DNA of 64,000 bases, taken from positions 44,567,826 to 44,631,825 of the forward strand of contig NC_059362.1 of assembly GCF_019703515.2 (NCBI RefSeq), written 5' to 3'. Below are positions 1-12,755 of the stretch, piece after piece. The first letter of the stretch is position 1. Each line of letters starts with the position of its first letter. Source of the stretch: Myxocyprinus asiaticus (taxonomy: Eukaryota; Chordata; Actinopteri; Cypriniformes; Catostomidae). The position numbers were made by a program, and so were the translations under genes. The notes under the pieces were generated by a model. The model saw nothing but the letters and a program-made list of their open reading frames with translations, did no database searches and was not told the origin of the DNA.

Positions 1-830
<830 letters not shown>

Positions 831-2455
831 CAATATTAATTTAACAGTGATGTTTTTTTAGGCAAGCTATTGCTTACTATTACTATTGCTTACACATAGG
901 ATTAGGGATTTCTACAAACCCCTAAGTATTAAACTCTGTTGCATAAATCAACCCACATGGTTTGTGCTATAGACAAGAATGATACATAAAATCATGCGGC
1001 TTGTTGAGGAGATGTGATCAGACTTACAGTTTTAACCTGGAGAATGCTAAAATGACAAAAACAAAAAAATCAGAGAGTTAGATACCAGAATATCACAGAG
1101 ATGTGGGGATGGGCTCATTTGACTTGAGACAGTATAAGTAACCACCGAGCAACCATCCAGAACTCCCTAGCAATCGGATAGCAGTATGCTAACAACCACT
1201 CCGAACTCCAAAGCAACCACCCACAACACCCTCATGGCGGCAATAACTTCTCAGATTCTGAAAATGTAAAAATCCAGTATGCAATATTCTTTGGTAGATG
1301 CAAGCGGTGTAGTCAGCAAAGACTGTATCAGTGTGATGTGGCATTTCTGAGGAACACCTTTGCTATCTAGAACATATTTTCCATTGCTCAAATGTCTCCT
1401 TCAGATTCCCCTCCTTCACAAAGACATCTGTTGACCTAGAATGAGAAATATGTTTTGTAATAACCTCAGCGATACTCTCATACGCACTTTGAGAGTCAGT
1501 TATATAACTGCATTCTCTTTGGTGCTGCCTGGTTGTGATTGAATAAATGTAACTGAAAAGCATATTTTATTATCGCCACATGGTTCTGCTCTGGAGTGGA
1601 CGCATGACCTCAGACCAGATGAACACATGCCTTTCTGATGGGAGGAAGATGATGTCATTGCTCTCATACTGTAAAAGTAGGACAAAGTAAAGACTCTTTA
1701 ACATCTTAATTGTTTCTCCGAGACCGCAGTGTGATTAAATGGCAAGTGAAAGGAGACATTTGCTTAAGTCTCCTGCTTCTCAGATGGTCCTTCTGGGAAA
1801 AAAGACTGCAGTAATCTCACATGCTTTTCTTCAAGAGACGTGTATGTCCACAATGGTCTCAGTGAGAACTTCATTATGTCTCCTGAGCTTTCATTAAACA
1901 ATCTGTGAGCAACTGTCCAAATTTGTAGGATGTCAAAACGAATCCATCAGAAAACGAAATCTACGAGTTCTGCTTGTTGATCTGGAAGAGATCTAGAGTA
2001 AAAGCGTGAAGTCGTCAGAGACTCCAGATCTCTCAGTGTCTGCAGTAATGCGTTTGGCTCACTGCCGTAGTCTTCTCTGACAATAGGTGTGGGCTGCAGT
2101 ACAGAGATGACTTCACCAGAGAGTTTGGCTGTAATGATATAAGGTTAACTCTGCATCCCACGGCTGTGTCACTTTTAGAGAAACACACCCTTCCTGAAGG
2201 AGTGCAGACAGATGCTATACAGCCTCAAGTACTAACAGGTGAAGAGCTTAACAGTTCACACATAGATGAAATCAGGTTTCTGTTGATGTCTGTGTGGAAA
2301 CGCAACTGAAAATTCCACTAATAAATGAACACACCTTACTTTGTGTGTTTATAGTGGTATATCTGCAGATTTATACATGCTATGATCAAAAAACACATTC
2401 CTATTCATAGATACTTTAAATTTGCATCCAAATAGGAAAAAAGCAGTTGTATAAC
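831..2455. other. No gene seen; scattered repeat debris
   Basis: No coding exon could be recognised. Bases 1138-1260 contain repeated gcaacca-type words that look like the reverse complement of the gttgctagg-rich repeat seen near 5819-5900. The rest is ordinary AT-rich unique-looking sequence. Confidence 0.5.
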
Positions 2456-2459
2456 CATT

Positions 2460-3845
2460 AAAAATGTGTCTGTACCATGGTGTAGTGATGGTATCTGACA
2501 GTAACACCATGGTGCTAACACATATGGTACTGCATGATAACCATATACAAATACTCCAAGGTACATTATTCATACCATGGTAAGTGTCCAAAAAGAATGG
2601 TAATATGATGATATATGTCCCCCCCCCCCCCCCCAAAAAAAAAAAACATGGTAATACTGTACTTTTTACATGTCCCATAGTAAGTGTCCCAAAACCATGG
2701 TACTAACATGATACTTTTTAATTAATACCAAGGTATGTGTTCAGAAACATTGGTAATTTCATGGTACATGTCCAAATACTATGGTAATACCATGGTACTT
2801 TATTCAGTTATCAAATTATGTGACCCAAAACCATAGTAATACCATGGTACATATTACAAAATCATGGAAATATCATGCTACTTTTTATTTATACCATGAT
2901 ACGTTTTACATAGACCATGGTACCTGCCTAAAAACCAGGGTAATACCATGGTACGTGTCCAAATACCATGGTAATATCATGAAACTTTTTAAATATATCA
3001 TGGTACATGTCCAAAAACCTTAGTAATATCATGATAGTTTTTATTTATACCATGGTACATGTCCAAATACCATGGTACTTTTACAGTTACCAAATGACAT
3101 GTCCCCAAACCATGGTAATACCGTGGTATATATTCAAAAAACATGGTGATATCATGATACTTTTTATTTATACCATGGTACATGTCCAAAAATTAAGGTA
3201 CTATCATGATACTCTTTATTTATACCATGGTACGTGTCCAAATACCATAGTACTTTTTCAGTTACCAAATTATGTGTCCCAAATCATGGTACTTTCTCAT
3301 ATACCATGGTACATGTCCAAAAACCTCAGTAATATCATGATACTTTTTATTTATACCATATTACATGTCCAAATACCATGGTACTTTTACATATAACATG
3401 GTGCGTGTCCAAACACCATGGTAATATAATGGTACTTTTTACATATACCATGGTACATCTCCAAAGACCAAGGTGATATCATGATACTCTTTATTTATAC
3501 CATGGCACATGTCCAAATACCATGGTAATACCATGGTTCTTTTTACATATACCATGGTACCTGCCTGAAAACTAGGGTAATATAATAATAATTTTATTTA
3601 TACCATGGTTCATGTCCAAATACCATGGTAATACCATGGTTCTTTTTACATATACCATGGTACCTGCCTGAAAACTAGGGTAATATAATAATAATTTTAT
3701 TTATACCATGGTTCATGTCCAAATACCATGGTAATACCATGGTTCTTTTTACATATACCATGGTACCTGCCTGAAAACTAGGGTAATATAATAATAATTT
3801 TATTTATACCATGGTTCATGTCCAAAAACCAAAGTAATACCTTTA
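2460..3845. repeat. CCATGG-rich minisatellite array
   Basis: About 1.4 kb of diverged tandem units built around the palindrome taccatggta, alternating with words such as catgtccaaa and tactttttattta. Because the motif is palindromic, both strands read through as spurious ORFs (for example 2781-3023 and 3007-3396 on +, 3189-2998 on -). These are repeat artefacts, not genes. A polyC/polyA run at about 2618-2646 lies inside the left part. Confidence 0.9.
3497..3815. repeat. Three 103-bp higher-order units within the minisatellite
   Basis: The word ctgcctgaaaactaggg recurs at 3561, 3664 and 3767, an exact 103-bp period. The units are nearly identical, whereas the array to the left is strongly diverged, which suggests recent local amplification. 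Confidence 0.9.
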
Positions 3846-4540
3846 ATAAATTCTACCAATAGCGATGCATTGAGTTTAATATCTCGGTCCTATGTGCTTT
3901 TTAAGTTAAAATAACCAAAACACATAAATTAACTAAATTAACTAAACAAACAGTATGTGTTGTTGGCATAACGATGGTGAGGACCGACGGTAGAAGTAGA
4001 TGTTGTTGTTTCTCACACTGCGGTGCTGAATTAGAGCTGATGTCATGGGTCGTGTCTTATCACTAGCCGTTAGTTGAGCAGTGACACAGACACTAACTGC
4101 GGCCGATGATTCAAGGGAAATATTTGGCTAATCATTCCAGTGGGAAAGAGAGAGAGGCATGTAAGAAATCAGACACTATTTTCAAAAGCTAAGTCTCCAG
4201 TGACCACAGTACTTAATTGTTGATGTTTGAGTCAGCGGATAGTTGAGCACATTTTAGAAAACAGTGAAAAAATTTGACTGCATTGCTTACCAAAGTGAAC
4301 AACAGCAACTAAGTTAAAGCAAACTTTTAAACTGATTTTAATAAATAATATGCTCAAAGCGACATACAGTAAATGCCTCTTATGGTTCTTAAATAGGAAT
4401 ATTTGGTGGCATGAAATGTTTCTGATTTCCACTGTCCATATCAACAGAGAAAAATATCTGTGTACTTTTGTTCTAAAACAGTTACTTGTCTAAATATCCA
4501 TTTACTCTGATAATACAGATAACATTATTGTTTAATTTGT
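3846..4540. other. No gene or clear repeat seen
   Basis: AT-rich sequence without recognisable coding potential. The minus-strand reading frame at 4444-4232 shows no family signature and is probably fortuitous. Confidence 0.4.
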
Positions 4541-4544
4541 TCTT

Positions 4545-5300
4545 TAAAGGGATAGTTCACCCAAAAATGAAAATTCAGTCATTGTTTACTCACCCCTCTG
4601 TTGTTATAATCATATATGACCCTTTATTTTTCTTAACACAAATGTGGAAATTGTGAAAACATTTTGTGCTCAGTGATGTCATACAATAGCAGTTTATGGT
4701 GACCACCTCTTCAAGCTTCAAAAGAACACAAAAGTATAATTCAGAAGTCTAATAAATTATTCCATGAGACTTGTGATTGTTATGAAAGCATACAATAAGA
4801 TTTGATGAGAAGCAAACTGAAATCTAATGTATTATTTAGTGAAACTGTTGACCTACAGGCAGCCACAGTTACACCGTTTCCTAACCTGATGGCAAACAAC
4901 ACACAATCAAATTTTTATTTTCTATGGTAATCAGAGTTTTTGTCCTAACCAGCCGTGATGAACGGTACATTATATCGATTGCTTGTTTTCTATTTTCGGC
5001 ATCCTGCGGGTAACTCCGTCCACTGTGAACTGGCACCGGTCCAAAACGTTCAAAAAAATAAGGCTGGGCATAGAAATGCATCAATTCTTCAACTACAAAC
5101 TCTTCAGACATGTTTAGTAAGTTCCGTTCTCTTGTGTGCAGCTGTGATGTGTTCTGTTGTGTGAGGTGAACATTTTCAGCAAATAACGATTTAACTTTCT
5201 GTCTGTTCCTCACATAATGTTGTCATTTGTCTTCAGAAGACTTGGGATATACCGTACTGCATGAGTCATATGGACTACTGTTATGGATACTGTTATTTTT
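4545..5300 (+). mobile_element. Teleost interspersed element with gggatagttcaccc end
   Basis: Begins with aaagggatagttcacccaaa followed by aatgaaaattcagtcattg and tactcacccctctgttgtt, the well-known terminal sequence of a very abundant short inverted-repeat element family of cyprinids. Diverged relatives occur at about 27195, 36085 and 40424. The right boundary is not certain. I do not assign a family name. Confidence 0.6.
4881..5213 (-). other. Unrecognised 110-codon open frame, possibly transposon-derived
   Basis: An uninterrupted minus-strand frame of 110 codons starting MRNRQKVKSLFAEN and containing an acidic stretch followed by HFYAQPYFFERFGP. It sits inside or beside the repeat beginning at 4545. 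The QPYFFE phrase is faintly like the PYMFEP phrase of short zinc-binding proteins carried by some fish transposons, but the match is weak. No splice context, signal peptide or membrane segment is evident. It could be a real small exon, a relic of a transposon ORF, or chance. Confidence 0.25.
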
Positions 5301-5810
5301 ATGGCCTTGTATTGTTCTTTTTACAGTAGTACAGTCAAACATATTGATAACTTACAGAGTCAAATTCCAGCATTATTTGTAATGTTCTTCCAGAGTCCAA
5401 AGCATTCTGGACTTTAACTATTCTATTACCTCTCTCGTTTCTCACATGAGTGTAACATGTCTGCAGTAGACTTCATGTCCACCTCAAACTGAAATGTTTA
5501 GATAGACCTCATCAAAGTTCAGGGAGCATATTAATTCACACAGGCAGATTTAAATCTTGAAATAATCAAGGTCACAGTGGACATCAAAGTGCTGTAACAT
5601 TGCCAAGCATTGCTGATTTATCCTCTGTTCCCCAGAGTCCATGGTAAAGGAACTCCTCTTGCGCAAGTGCAATCTGACGAAGCGTTTCCTAAAAGCAGCC
5701 CTTACTCATAATGAAGTCAGGCTATAAACTCTTGAATAATCCTCTCACATGTTAGAATCAACCATCTACATAAACATGAAATAAAACTTGATTTTTATAT
5801 TTTTGAAAGA
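5301..5810. other. No gene seen
   Basis: AT-rich sequence with no recognisable exon or complete repeat. Confidence 0.4.
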
Positions 5811-5814
5811 AAAT

Positions 5815-6095
5815 ATGAGTGGTGCTTGCTCGTGCAAAATTCTGGAGGGTGTTGTGGGTGGTGGCTAGTGCGTCATTAAGGTGTTCTGAGTGGGCTCAAG
5901 TCAAAAGGGGTCACCTCCATTTCTCTATGATATTCCAGTCTCAAGAAATGGCTGGGTCCCTCTTTCAGTGTAAGTCTATGGGATTTTTTTTGCCCATTTT
6001 TTTGTCTCCCAGGCTAAAGTTTTGTCTTAGAAAAGTCTTAGCAAAGTTATGGGACACCTGTCCTCAACAAGCTGCGAAATCTTTGCATATATAAC
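5815..6095 (+). repeat. Dispersed fish repeat (gtgcttgctcgtgcaaaatt family)
   Basis: The opening words, followed by ttgtgggtggtggctagtgc, resemble a common fish interspersed repeat rich in gttgctagg motifs. A candidate reverse-complement relative lies near 1138-1260. The open frame at 5819-6094 is within it and is not considered a gene. Confidence 0.45.
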
Positions 6096-7290
6096 ACACA
6101 ACCATCACTTATACAATTAATATAATTTAAAACATAAGGGTGTTTTTTAGATTCATGCACTTTCATGTCCTAGTGGATTAGTTTATTAAAACAAACAGAT
6201 TTCACTTTTTTTTTTTTTTTTTTGTAATATAAGGGTCTGATTAAAACGGAACTGGAACGTTTTTATTAGTTCTTCATCATTTATTTTTGGTAATTTTCAA
6301 ATGTCTTTTATGTATAGATTTGACTGTTTCAGCCTTGTCCCAGACTTTCAATATTATGAAAATCCCTCATAAACATACAAATCATTGCATTTTAAGGTTT
6401 AAAACTCTGATAATCTAAACAAAGATCGAAATGAACAAAACCATTTCAATATTTATTTTGTGAAAATTATTTCTAGCAGTTTATATATATTATCAAAAAA
6501 CCTCATGTTTATAGAAGTGTAAGACGTACCTTTTCAAGTGGTCCCAAATTACAGGTAACAGCTCAAAGACGCCGACTTTGTCAAAGTCAGTGAAGTCTTT
6601 AAAAAAGTGTCTTTAACATACGTAATGTCCACTTTAGCCCATCTGCTCCTGAAATAAACCATCACAAGGAAGCTCTTTCTTTCTCCTTGCTGGTTCCTAC
6701 AATCAGCACAGCGACTGTTCAAGTACTATCAGTCTGTGAGAACTCTGTTGTCTTCTATCCAAGTCGGAGGAATCTGAATGACTTAGGATAGAGAGAGAAA
6801 GAGTGTGGGAGAGAGTATGACCAATAAGAAGGGAGGTAGAGGTGGTCAGATCTGATTGCTGTAAGTTCTTTACAATGTTCAGGTTGAGATAAACAGGGGA
6901 GAGAGACAGTTGGGCCGGTCGGAGGAGACCCAGCACTGCTTTATGTTCTGGACCGTGAAGTGGTGTGTTGACTAAGAGCTAATTTTAACCTATGTGCTCA
7001 GTCTGTCGTAGTGTTTAGCAGCTGAGGGGGTTCAAACAGACGTTTGTGAATCCTGCTGACAGCTGGACTACGGTATTCTGCCAAAAGAGGAAAAGTCTGT
7101 CGTAACTAGTCATGCAGTTGCTGGGCTAGAAATGAACTTTCTGTTGCAGGTAAATCAAATGAACAATGACTGTAAGGGGGGAAACGTGTAGGGCAGTAAA
7201 TTCATATTTGAGCAAATGTTGGGTGACTCATACAAAACTTATCAAGAACAAGTTTACATTGCACCTAAAAACAAACGATAGAAAGTTTGC
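6096..7290. other. No gene recognised
   Basis: Mostly AT-rich. Bases 6540-6960 are less AT-rich, with a run of gagagag words, and could include an unrecognised untranslated exon on either strand. No protein homology or reliable splice pair was found. Confidence 0.35.
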
Positions 7291-7299
7291 TTGAAATGA

Positions 7300-7509
7300 T
7301 AGAAAATGAAGCTGTCCATTAAGATTTTTTAGATTTGTACAATATTTTAATGAAAATTATGCACATTTCCCCCAAAAAGTCAAATTTCGTAAAGCAAAAA
7401 AATCGAATTCTCATTAATGCAAAAAAGTAATTATATATTATTTAAATTTTAAAACATGTATACATTATGGTAGTATTTGTAGTACTGCCTTTAATTTGTG
7501 CTGATTTAA

Positions 7510-7540
<31 letters not shown>

Positions 7541-7780
7541 CAGGATGAAATAGGAATATATTTTTTTAACATAATACCAGTTAAAACAACCAATAAGAAA
7601 AATGCAATAACTTTACAGTATAAAAAAAAACTCAAAATTTAAACAATAATATGAATTATACAAATTATAATATAATTATAAACTTATATATACTTATTTT
7701 TTTTTTTTTCTTTTTGATTTTGTGGTGCAATATGTCCTGGACAGGTTTTTGTGAGATTCACCAATTTAGCCGTTTTTAAA
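7300..7780. repeat. AT-rich interspersed repeat, copy 1
   Basis: Contains the sequence gtagtatttgtagtactgcc, then atttgtgctgattta, a trinucleotide run at about 7509-7541, and ends near tttttgtgagattcaccaat. The same order of words recurs at 8500-8915, and more weakly at 43900-44230 and 57030-57200, which defines a dispersed family. Confidence 0.6.
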
Positions 7781-8389
7781 ATCATAAAAATTATATTAGA
7801 GGATTATTTTAATGTAATACAGTCAAATTTATATTAATGAGACTCAAACAAAACCCATAAAGAACATGTCCATGTCATATTTCAGCCCAATAAATAAATA
7901 AATAATATTTTACTTAAAAGATTTTTTTCAGCCCAAAATTGATGAATTAATTAAATTCATTAAATTAATAAATTAATTCATTAAATCAATAAAAATAAAT
8001 CTAATTATACTTAAAATAAACTTAAGCTTATTTTAAACATTCTAATTTCATAATGCAAAAATTCCCATTCTCATTACTGTAATGTGAAGAAAAAGAAAAT
8101 AGTTATATTTTATGTAAATGTATTATTAGCCTCAGACTGGACTCACATTTTATACTTCTCTTAATAACACACTGGCAACTGACTATCAACCGACAGCTGA
8201 ATGTCAACACAGCACTTTATATTTATTTCCACTGATTACATGGGGGGTGGGGGGGGGATTTATTAGCACAGTGTATTTTTATTGTATACAGTCTTCTTAT
8301 TTTGTGTATGCTGTATACTGTATATTATTAGGTGTATATTGTATATTGTGTTGTGTAACGAGATGTGTAATCTGTGTTATGTGTAAATC

Positions 8390-8515
8390 AGATGTTTATT
8401 GTAATTGTCATACTGCTATATTGCTTGGAACCGCACCAAAGACTTTCACCCACTGTTGCACTTATGTACTGTATATGGTTGAGTGACAATAAAGGGATTT
8501 GATTTAAATTGTAAA
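8390..8515 (+). mobile_element. 3' tail of an L2-like LINE
   Basis: Ends in atatggttgagtgacaataa followed by agggatttgattt. The reverse complement of this tail is at 48991-49030, next to an L2-type reverse transcriptase fragment, so the two are the same LINE family. Upstream sequence from about 8240 may belong to the same 3' UTR. Confidence 0.65.
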
Positions 8516-8915
8516 ACATATATATATATTGTGGTAGTATTTACTGCTATTAACTTGTGCTGATTTAAATGAAAAAAAAAAAAAACATACTGGGTTATAC
8601 AGGGTGATACAGGATTTTTTTAAAAAAAAAATATATATATATATATATATTATTTTTTTTACAGTAATACTAATAGAATATAATGAAAATTACCAATGAG
8701 AAAAATGCAATACATTTAAAAGAATAAAAAATACAATAATACTCCAAAGTTAAACGATAATAAAAAATTATACAAATTATAATATAATTATATCAGAAAA
8801 GGAGTTATATACATTTATATATACATTTATATAGGATTATATATATCCTTTTTTTTTTTTTTTTTTTTTTTTTGGGTTGCATTGTGACACGTTTTTGTGA
8901 GATTCACCCATTTAG
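8500..8915. repeat. AT-rich interspersed repeat, copy 2
   Basis: Shares word order with 7300-7780, including ttgtgctgatttaaat and gtttttgtgagattcaccca, with polyA, (TA)n and polyT runs between. Confidence 0.6.
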
Positions 8916-9730
8916 CAATATACAAGCAACATATTTTGTCTATGGATTTTAAGGAAGTTTTCTGCATACTTCAAACATGTAAACGAAAAAAGAGTGATCA
9001 AACACTGTTTACTATGTTAAACATGCAAAACTGTTGCCTGGGAGACAGCTATTGCCTTTCTTTAGGCAAAGTCTTGCAAAAGTGTCACAAGCATGACACC
9101 ATGTCATAACAAACACTGACACAAATGTGTTAGAAATTTCAAGGAGTCATTTAAACAGGCTTGTGTTTACAGTTCAGTTTCCATTGTAAAGACGCTTGGC
9201 AACAACTTTAGCAGTCAAGTACGCCATGAAATGAGAGCTGCAATCTAATGTCTCAGATCCACCAAAGACAACTCATTCATCATCCAAGTAAATCTAATTA
9301 TTGTAATACTAATAAAAAAGTACCATGCTATGCTTTTTACAAATAGACCTATTGCTAGTAAAGTTTGATTCTGCAAAACATTGTGCAAATTTCTATTTGT
9401 TGTTTTCAGGTTCACTTGGTCTAGATGACAGCAAAGCTCGACAACACCCACAGAAATCTGTAAATCTTGGTCACAAATGCTCCAGTTCTGTGAACAATGC
9501 AAAAATCAAGCATAAACAGTAACACTTGTTGAAAGAGGAATGCTAGTGTAGTTTGTGACGTCATTTTCGGCCAAGACTGTGGGAGGCACTGAAGCATTCC
9601 TGCATGCTATTTCACTTGAGAGAGTGCTAATATATGCAGACTAATGTACAGGAATGGGACAGAATATTCATTCAATACAGAAACAGAGTGCAGCTGAGAA
9701 ACATTGTTTCAATGTCAATTCAAAGAGTCT
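8916..9730. other. No gene seen
   Basis: No recognisable exon or complete mobile element. Short ORFs here show no family features. Confidence 0.4.
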
Positions 9731-9741
9731 GGACCTCCTAC

Positions 9742-9968
9742 CAGGGGCGGACTGGGAAGAGAAACTGGCCCTGGATTTCACATAGAAACCGGCCCAAAAG
9801 TTGTTGAGCTTGGGGGTGTCGCTGTCTTTTTCTTTATATCGTGGCCCCCTGCGGCATATTGCGGCCCTCTTCAGCCAGTCGTGGCCCGTTCGGCATAACG
9901 TGGTGGCCCGTTTCGCTGCTGGCCCACTGGGAAAAGTCCCAGTTCTCCCAATGGCTAGTCCGCCCCTG
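9742..9968 (+). mobile_element. hAT-type MITE with exact 8-bp target duplication
   Basis: A 227-bp non-coding element with terminal inverted repeats: caggggcggact at the left and agtccgcccctg at the right. It is flanked by the identical octamer cctcctac at 9734-9741 and 9969-9976. An 8-bp duplication together with ends of this type is characteristic of hAT superfamily insertions. The ORFs at 9704-9898 and 9997-9668 merely cross it. Confidence 0.9.
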
Positions 9969-10097
9969 CCTCCTACACTGGAACACAAACAGGCCAACTA
10001 TCTATCTACTTATTTATTAATTTGTCATTTGGCTGAGACTTTTATCCAAAGTGACATTCTCTTTATTTAAGTTAGGCATCTCTATTTATATATCATA

Positions 10098-10294
10098 GGG
10101 AGTGGTGGTGGTGGCGTAGTGGACTAAAGCACTGAACTAGTAAGCAAAAGTTTGTTGGTTCAATTCCCACAGCCACCACCATTGTGTCCTTGAGCAAGGC
10201 ACTTAACTCCAGGTTGCTCCAGGGGGATTGTCCCTGTAAAAAGGGCACTGTAAGTTGCTTTGGATAAAAGCATCTGCCAAATGCATAAATGTAA
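10098..10294 (+). mobile_element. tRNA-derived V-SINE (DANA-like)
   Basis: The head has an A-box-like tggcgtagtggactaaagc and a B-box-like ggttcaattcc. The body has the conserved gagcaaggcacttaactcc and the tail ctttggataaaagcatctgc typical of V-SINEs such as zebrafish DANA. An 8-bp repeat, atatcata, flanks it at 10090-10097 and 10295-10302. It is not a functional tRNA gene. Confidence 0.88.
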
Positions 10295-10302
10295 ATATCA
10301 TA

Positions 10303-10945
10303 TATGAGCTCTGGTGGAGATGCCCTTAAATTAAAAATGAATTTAAATAGTCATTCTTATATGATGTAAAAGATCACTGGTAACAATGCATTTCTGTGCT
10401 GTACTGTACTTTTTTGTACGTTGTAAACTTATTCAGGGTATACACTTTTATACCTTGGGATTGATCAAAGAGTTTGTAGGCTACACTACCCTCTACTGGC
10501 AGCTGTACAAACTAAATAGAGGAATGCAGTGCACAAGGGTTTGCTATTTTGGGAAATGAAATACTATATATGCATATTAAATGTTTATAACAGTCTCTCT
10601 TGTTTGTTTTTATTTTGTAAAGGCATGTTGAGGTCAGCTAGTGTCACTAAATACTTTAGTGGGAATATAAGGAATATAATATAATATAGCCTCATATATT
10701 TACAAGAAATATAAGATTGTGCATGCTCAGCCTGCTTAATTACAAAGTTGTTTTTTTCTCCGTGAGACAGTGTGCTTGATTAATTCATTATTAAAGAGTT
10801 CAATCTGCAGGTGAGTCTCATAAAATCCCTCTGGGTCCAGATCTCCCGCCAATCGTCTTTTTGGATTTTTGAAAATGATTTGCCTCAAATCAAATGTTTT
10901 AATGTTGTTAATTAATAATAAAGCTTTCTGGTTTGGGTCAACGCT
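10303..10945. other. No gene seen
   Basis: AT-rich sequence without exon signatures. Confidence 0.4.
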
Positions 10946-10956
10946 GATATAATATA

Positions 10957-11042
<86 letters not shown>
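10946..11042. repeat. (TA)n microsatellite
   Basis: Nearly pure TA dinucleotide repeat of about 95 bp, directly against the left end of a Tc1 derivative. Tc1 elements insert at TA. Confidence 0.97.
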
Positions 11043-11044
<2 letters not shown>

Positions 11045-11562
11045 TACCGGTCAAAAGTTTTGAAACACTCATTCTTTATTATAATTATTTTTTTTCACAT
11101 TTTAGAATAATAGTAAAGTCATTAAAACTATGGAATAACATAAATGGAACTATGGGAATTATGTTGTGACTAAACAAAAACTGTGTTATATTTTAGCATC
11201 TTCAAAGTAGTCACCCTTTGCCTAGAATTTGCAGACATGTACTCTTGACATTTTCTCAACCAACTTCTTGAGGTATCACCCTGGGATAATTTTTAAACAG
11301 TACTGAAGGAGTTCCCATCTATGTTGGGCACTTATTGGCTGCTTTTCTTTATTATTTGGTCCAAGTCATCAATTTCAAAACCTTTTTTTTATTTTTTTTA
11401 TTAAATTTTAGTTTTATAATGAAATAAATTAATATGGTGGCACAATTATATTTTTGTCTACAAAACTAATTTCAAACGTTTAAGCAAACGCCTTCGGATC
11501 AAAAGATTTTTAAGATCATGAGAAACATTTCAGTCAAGTGTATCAAAACTTTTGACTGGTAG
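11043..11562 (-). mobile_element. Non-autonomous Tc1 derivative
   Basis: The ends are inverted: ctaccggtcaaaagttttga at the left and caaaacttttgactggtag at the right. The minus strand reads a short relic of the transposase C-terminus (phrases IIPGWYLKKLVEKMS and VHVCK), with the rest deleted. About 520 bp remain. Confidence 0.8.
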
Positions 11563-11564
11563 AA

Positions 11565-11806
11565 AGCCTTTAGTATTGTCACACATTATACATTTTCATA
11601 TATACAGTGAAATTTCTTTGCTTTCACATATCCCAGCTAAGCTGGGGTCAGAGTGCAGGGTCAGCCATAATACAGTGCCCCTGGAGCAGATAGGGTCAAG
11701 GGCCTTGCTCAAGGGCCCAACAGTGGCATTTTGGCAGTGTTGGGACTTGAACCTCCAACCTTCTGGTCAGTAACCCAGAGCCTTTAACCACTGAGCCACC
11801 ACTGCC
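11565..11806 (-). mobile_element. tRNA-derived SINE (Mermaid-like)
   Basis: On the minus strand the head reads aggcagtggtggctcagtgg, then a B-box-like ggttcaagtcc, then gggcccttgagcaaggccc and a tail ending caaagaaatttcactg. This matches the general layout of fish Mermaid-type SINEs. Short ORFs through it are not genes. Confidence 0.8.
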
Positions 11807-11924
11807 TGTTCTGAGAGTGGGAGTGGGGGGGGGGGGGGGGGGGGTGTTTGGGGAAAATGGCAGCGGCCTCCTCTTTGGCATCCCCTCCCCACCCCCCAGC
11901 AGGTAGCGCCCTAAGTGACCGCCT
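11807..11924. repeat. Poly-G run and C-rich segment
   Basis: A G homopolymer at about 11826-11844 is followed by a C-rich stretch. It is low-complexity and possibly the edge of the neighbouring LINE or another repeat. Confidence 0.7.
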
Positions 11925-12755
11925 ATGCCTAGAAACGGCCCTGGCCCTAAGATACAACAAGTTGACCCAGAGAGAAACCCCCTTAGCCAGTTGGTCTTAG
12001 AGCTGACTTTACAATCTAAAACATTTCTAGCTAAACCCCAGAACAAAACTCCAGCTAGACCAAATCAAATTATTAAAACACAAAAAGAAAAATATCTAAA
12101 ACTTTGGACAGAAGCAACAGCTCAACAAAGTAAATTGGAATGCTATCTGTCCCTAAACAGAGAATATAAACTGGCAGAATACCTGAGCACAGTCACTGAC
12201 CCTAAACTAAGAAAAGTCCTGACCGTGTACAGACTCAGTGAACATAACCTCGCCATAGAGATGGGCAGACACAGACAGACCTGGCTACCAAAAGAACACA
12301 GGCTGTCCCCCTAATGCACACAAAATCAAGTGGAAACAGGACTGTACTTTTTAATAACATGCTCTAGTTATGCACAAATCCCCATTTCACAACCCATCAC
12401 AAAGACTTTAATCGGATACACCACAAGGACAAACTTTCATACCTACTTGGAGAAACCCCAGCAAGCTCAAATCTGGCTGCAAGACATGTCAAGTCCTGCC
12501 ACAACAAAAGGACAACCAGTGGAACGGGACCATTACCAGACAATAACCAAAACACTGTACCACATGCATTAAATGGAAAACAGAGCATAACAAACCACTT
12601 TTATTTACACTTTTTACGATTGCTTTATTGTATTGTATTTTTACATTGTTTTCTTTAACTGTGTGTAAATGTGTATGTATGTATATTTAATGTTACTATG
12701 CTTTGACAATGTAAAGCTTTTCTTTTACCATGCCAATAAAGCTATTTGAATCTCG
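11925..12755 (+). mobile_element. 3' end of a non-LTR retrotransposon (C-terminal ORF2 relic)
   Basis: Two plus-strand frames (11925-12314 and 12330-12572) together read like the region after the reverse transcriptase of fish LINEs: LECYLSLNREYKLAEYLSTV, LRKVLTVYRLSEHNLAIEMG, RHRQTWLPKEHRLSP, then LYFLITCSSYAQI. A frame change near 12315 and a missing zinc-knuckle segment show decay. The element ends with a 3' UTR and a tail ccaataaagctatttgaatc. The clade (Tx1/L1-like or other) is uncertain. Confidence 0.75.

Noticed and set aside
2781..3396. ORFs of 80-129 codons in the CCATGG array
   Set aside because: Open frames arise from the palindromic repeat on both strands; there is no non-repeat coding sequence.
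6540..6960. Possible untranslated exon of an upstream minus-strand gene
   Set aside because: The composition is suggestive, but no coding exon or reliable splice partner was found to the left.
9668..9997. 109-codon minus-strand ORF and overlapping plus-strand ORFs
   Set aside because: They cross the hAT MITE at 9742-9968, whose inverted repeats explain the openness.
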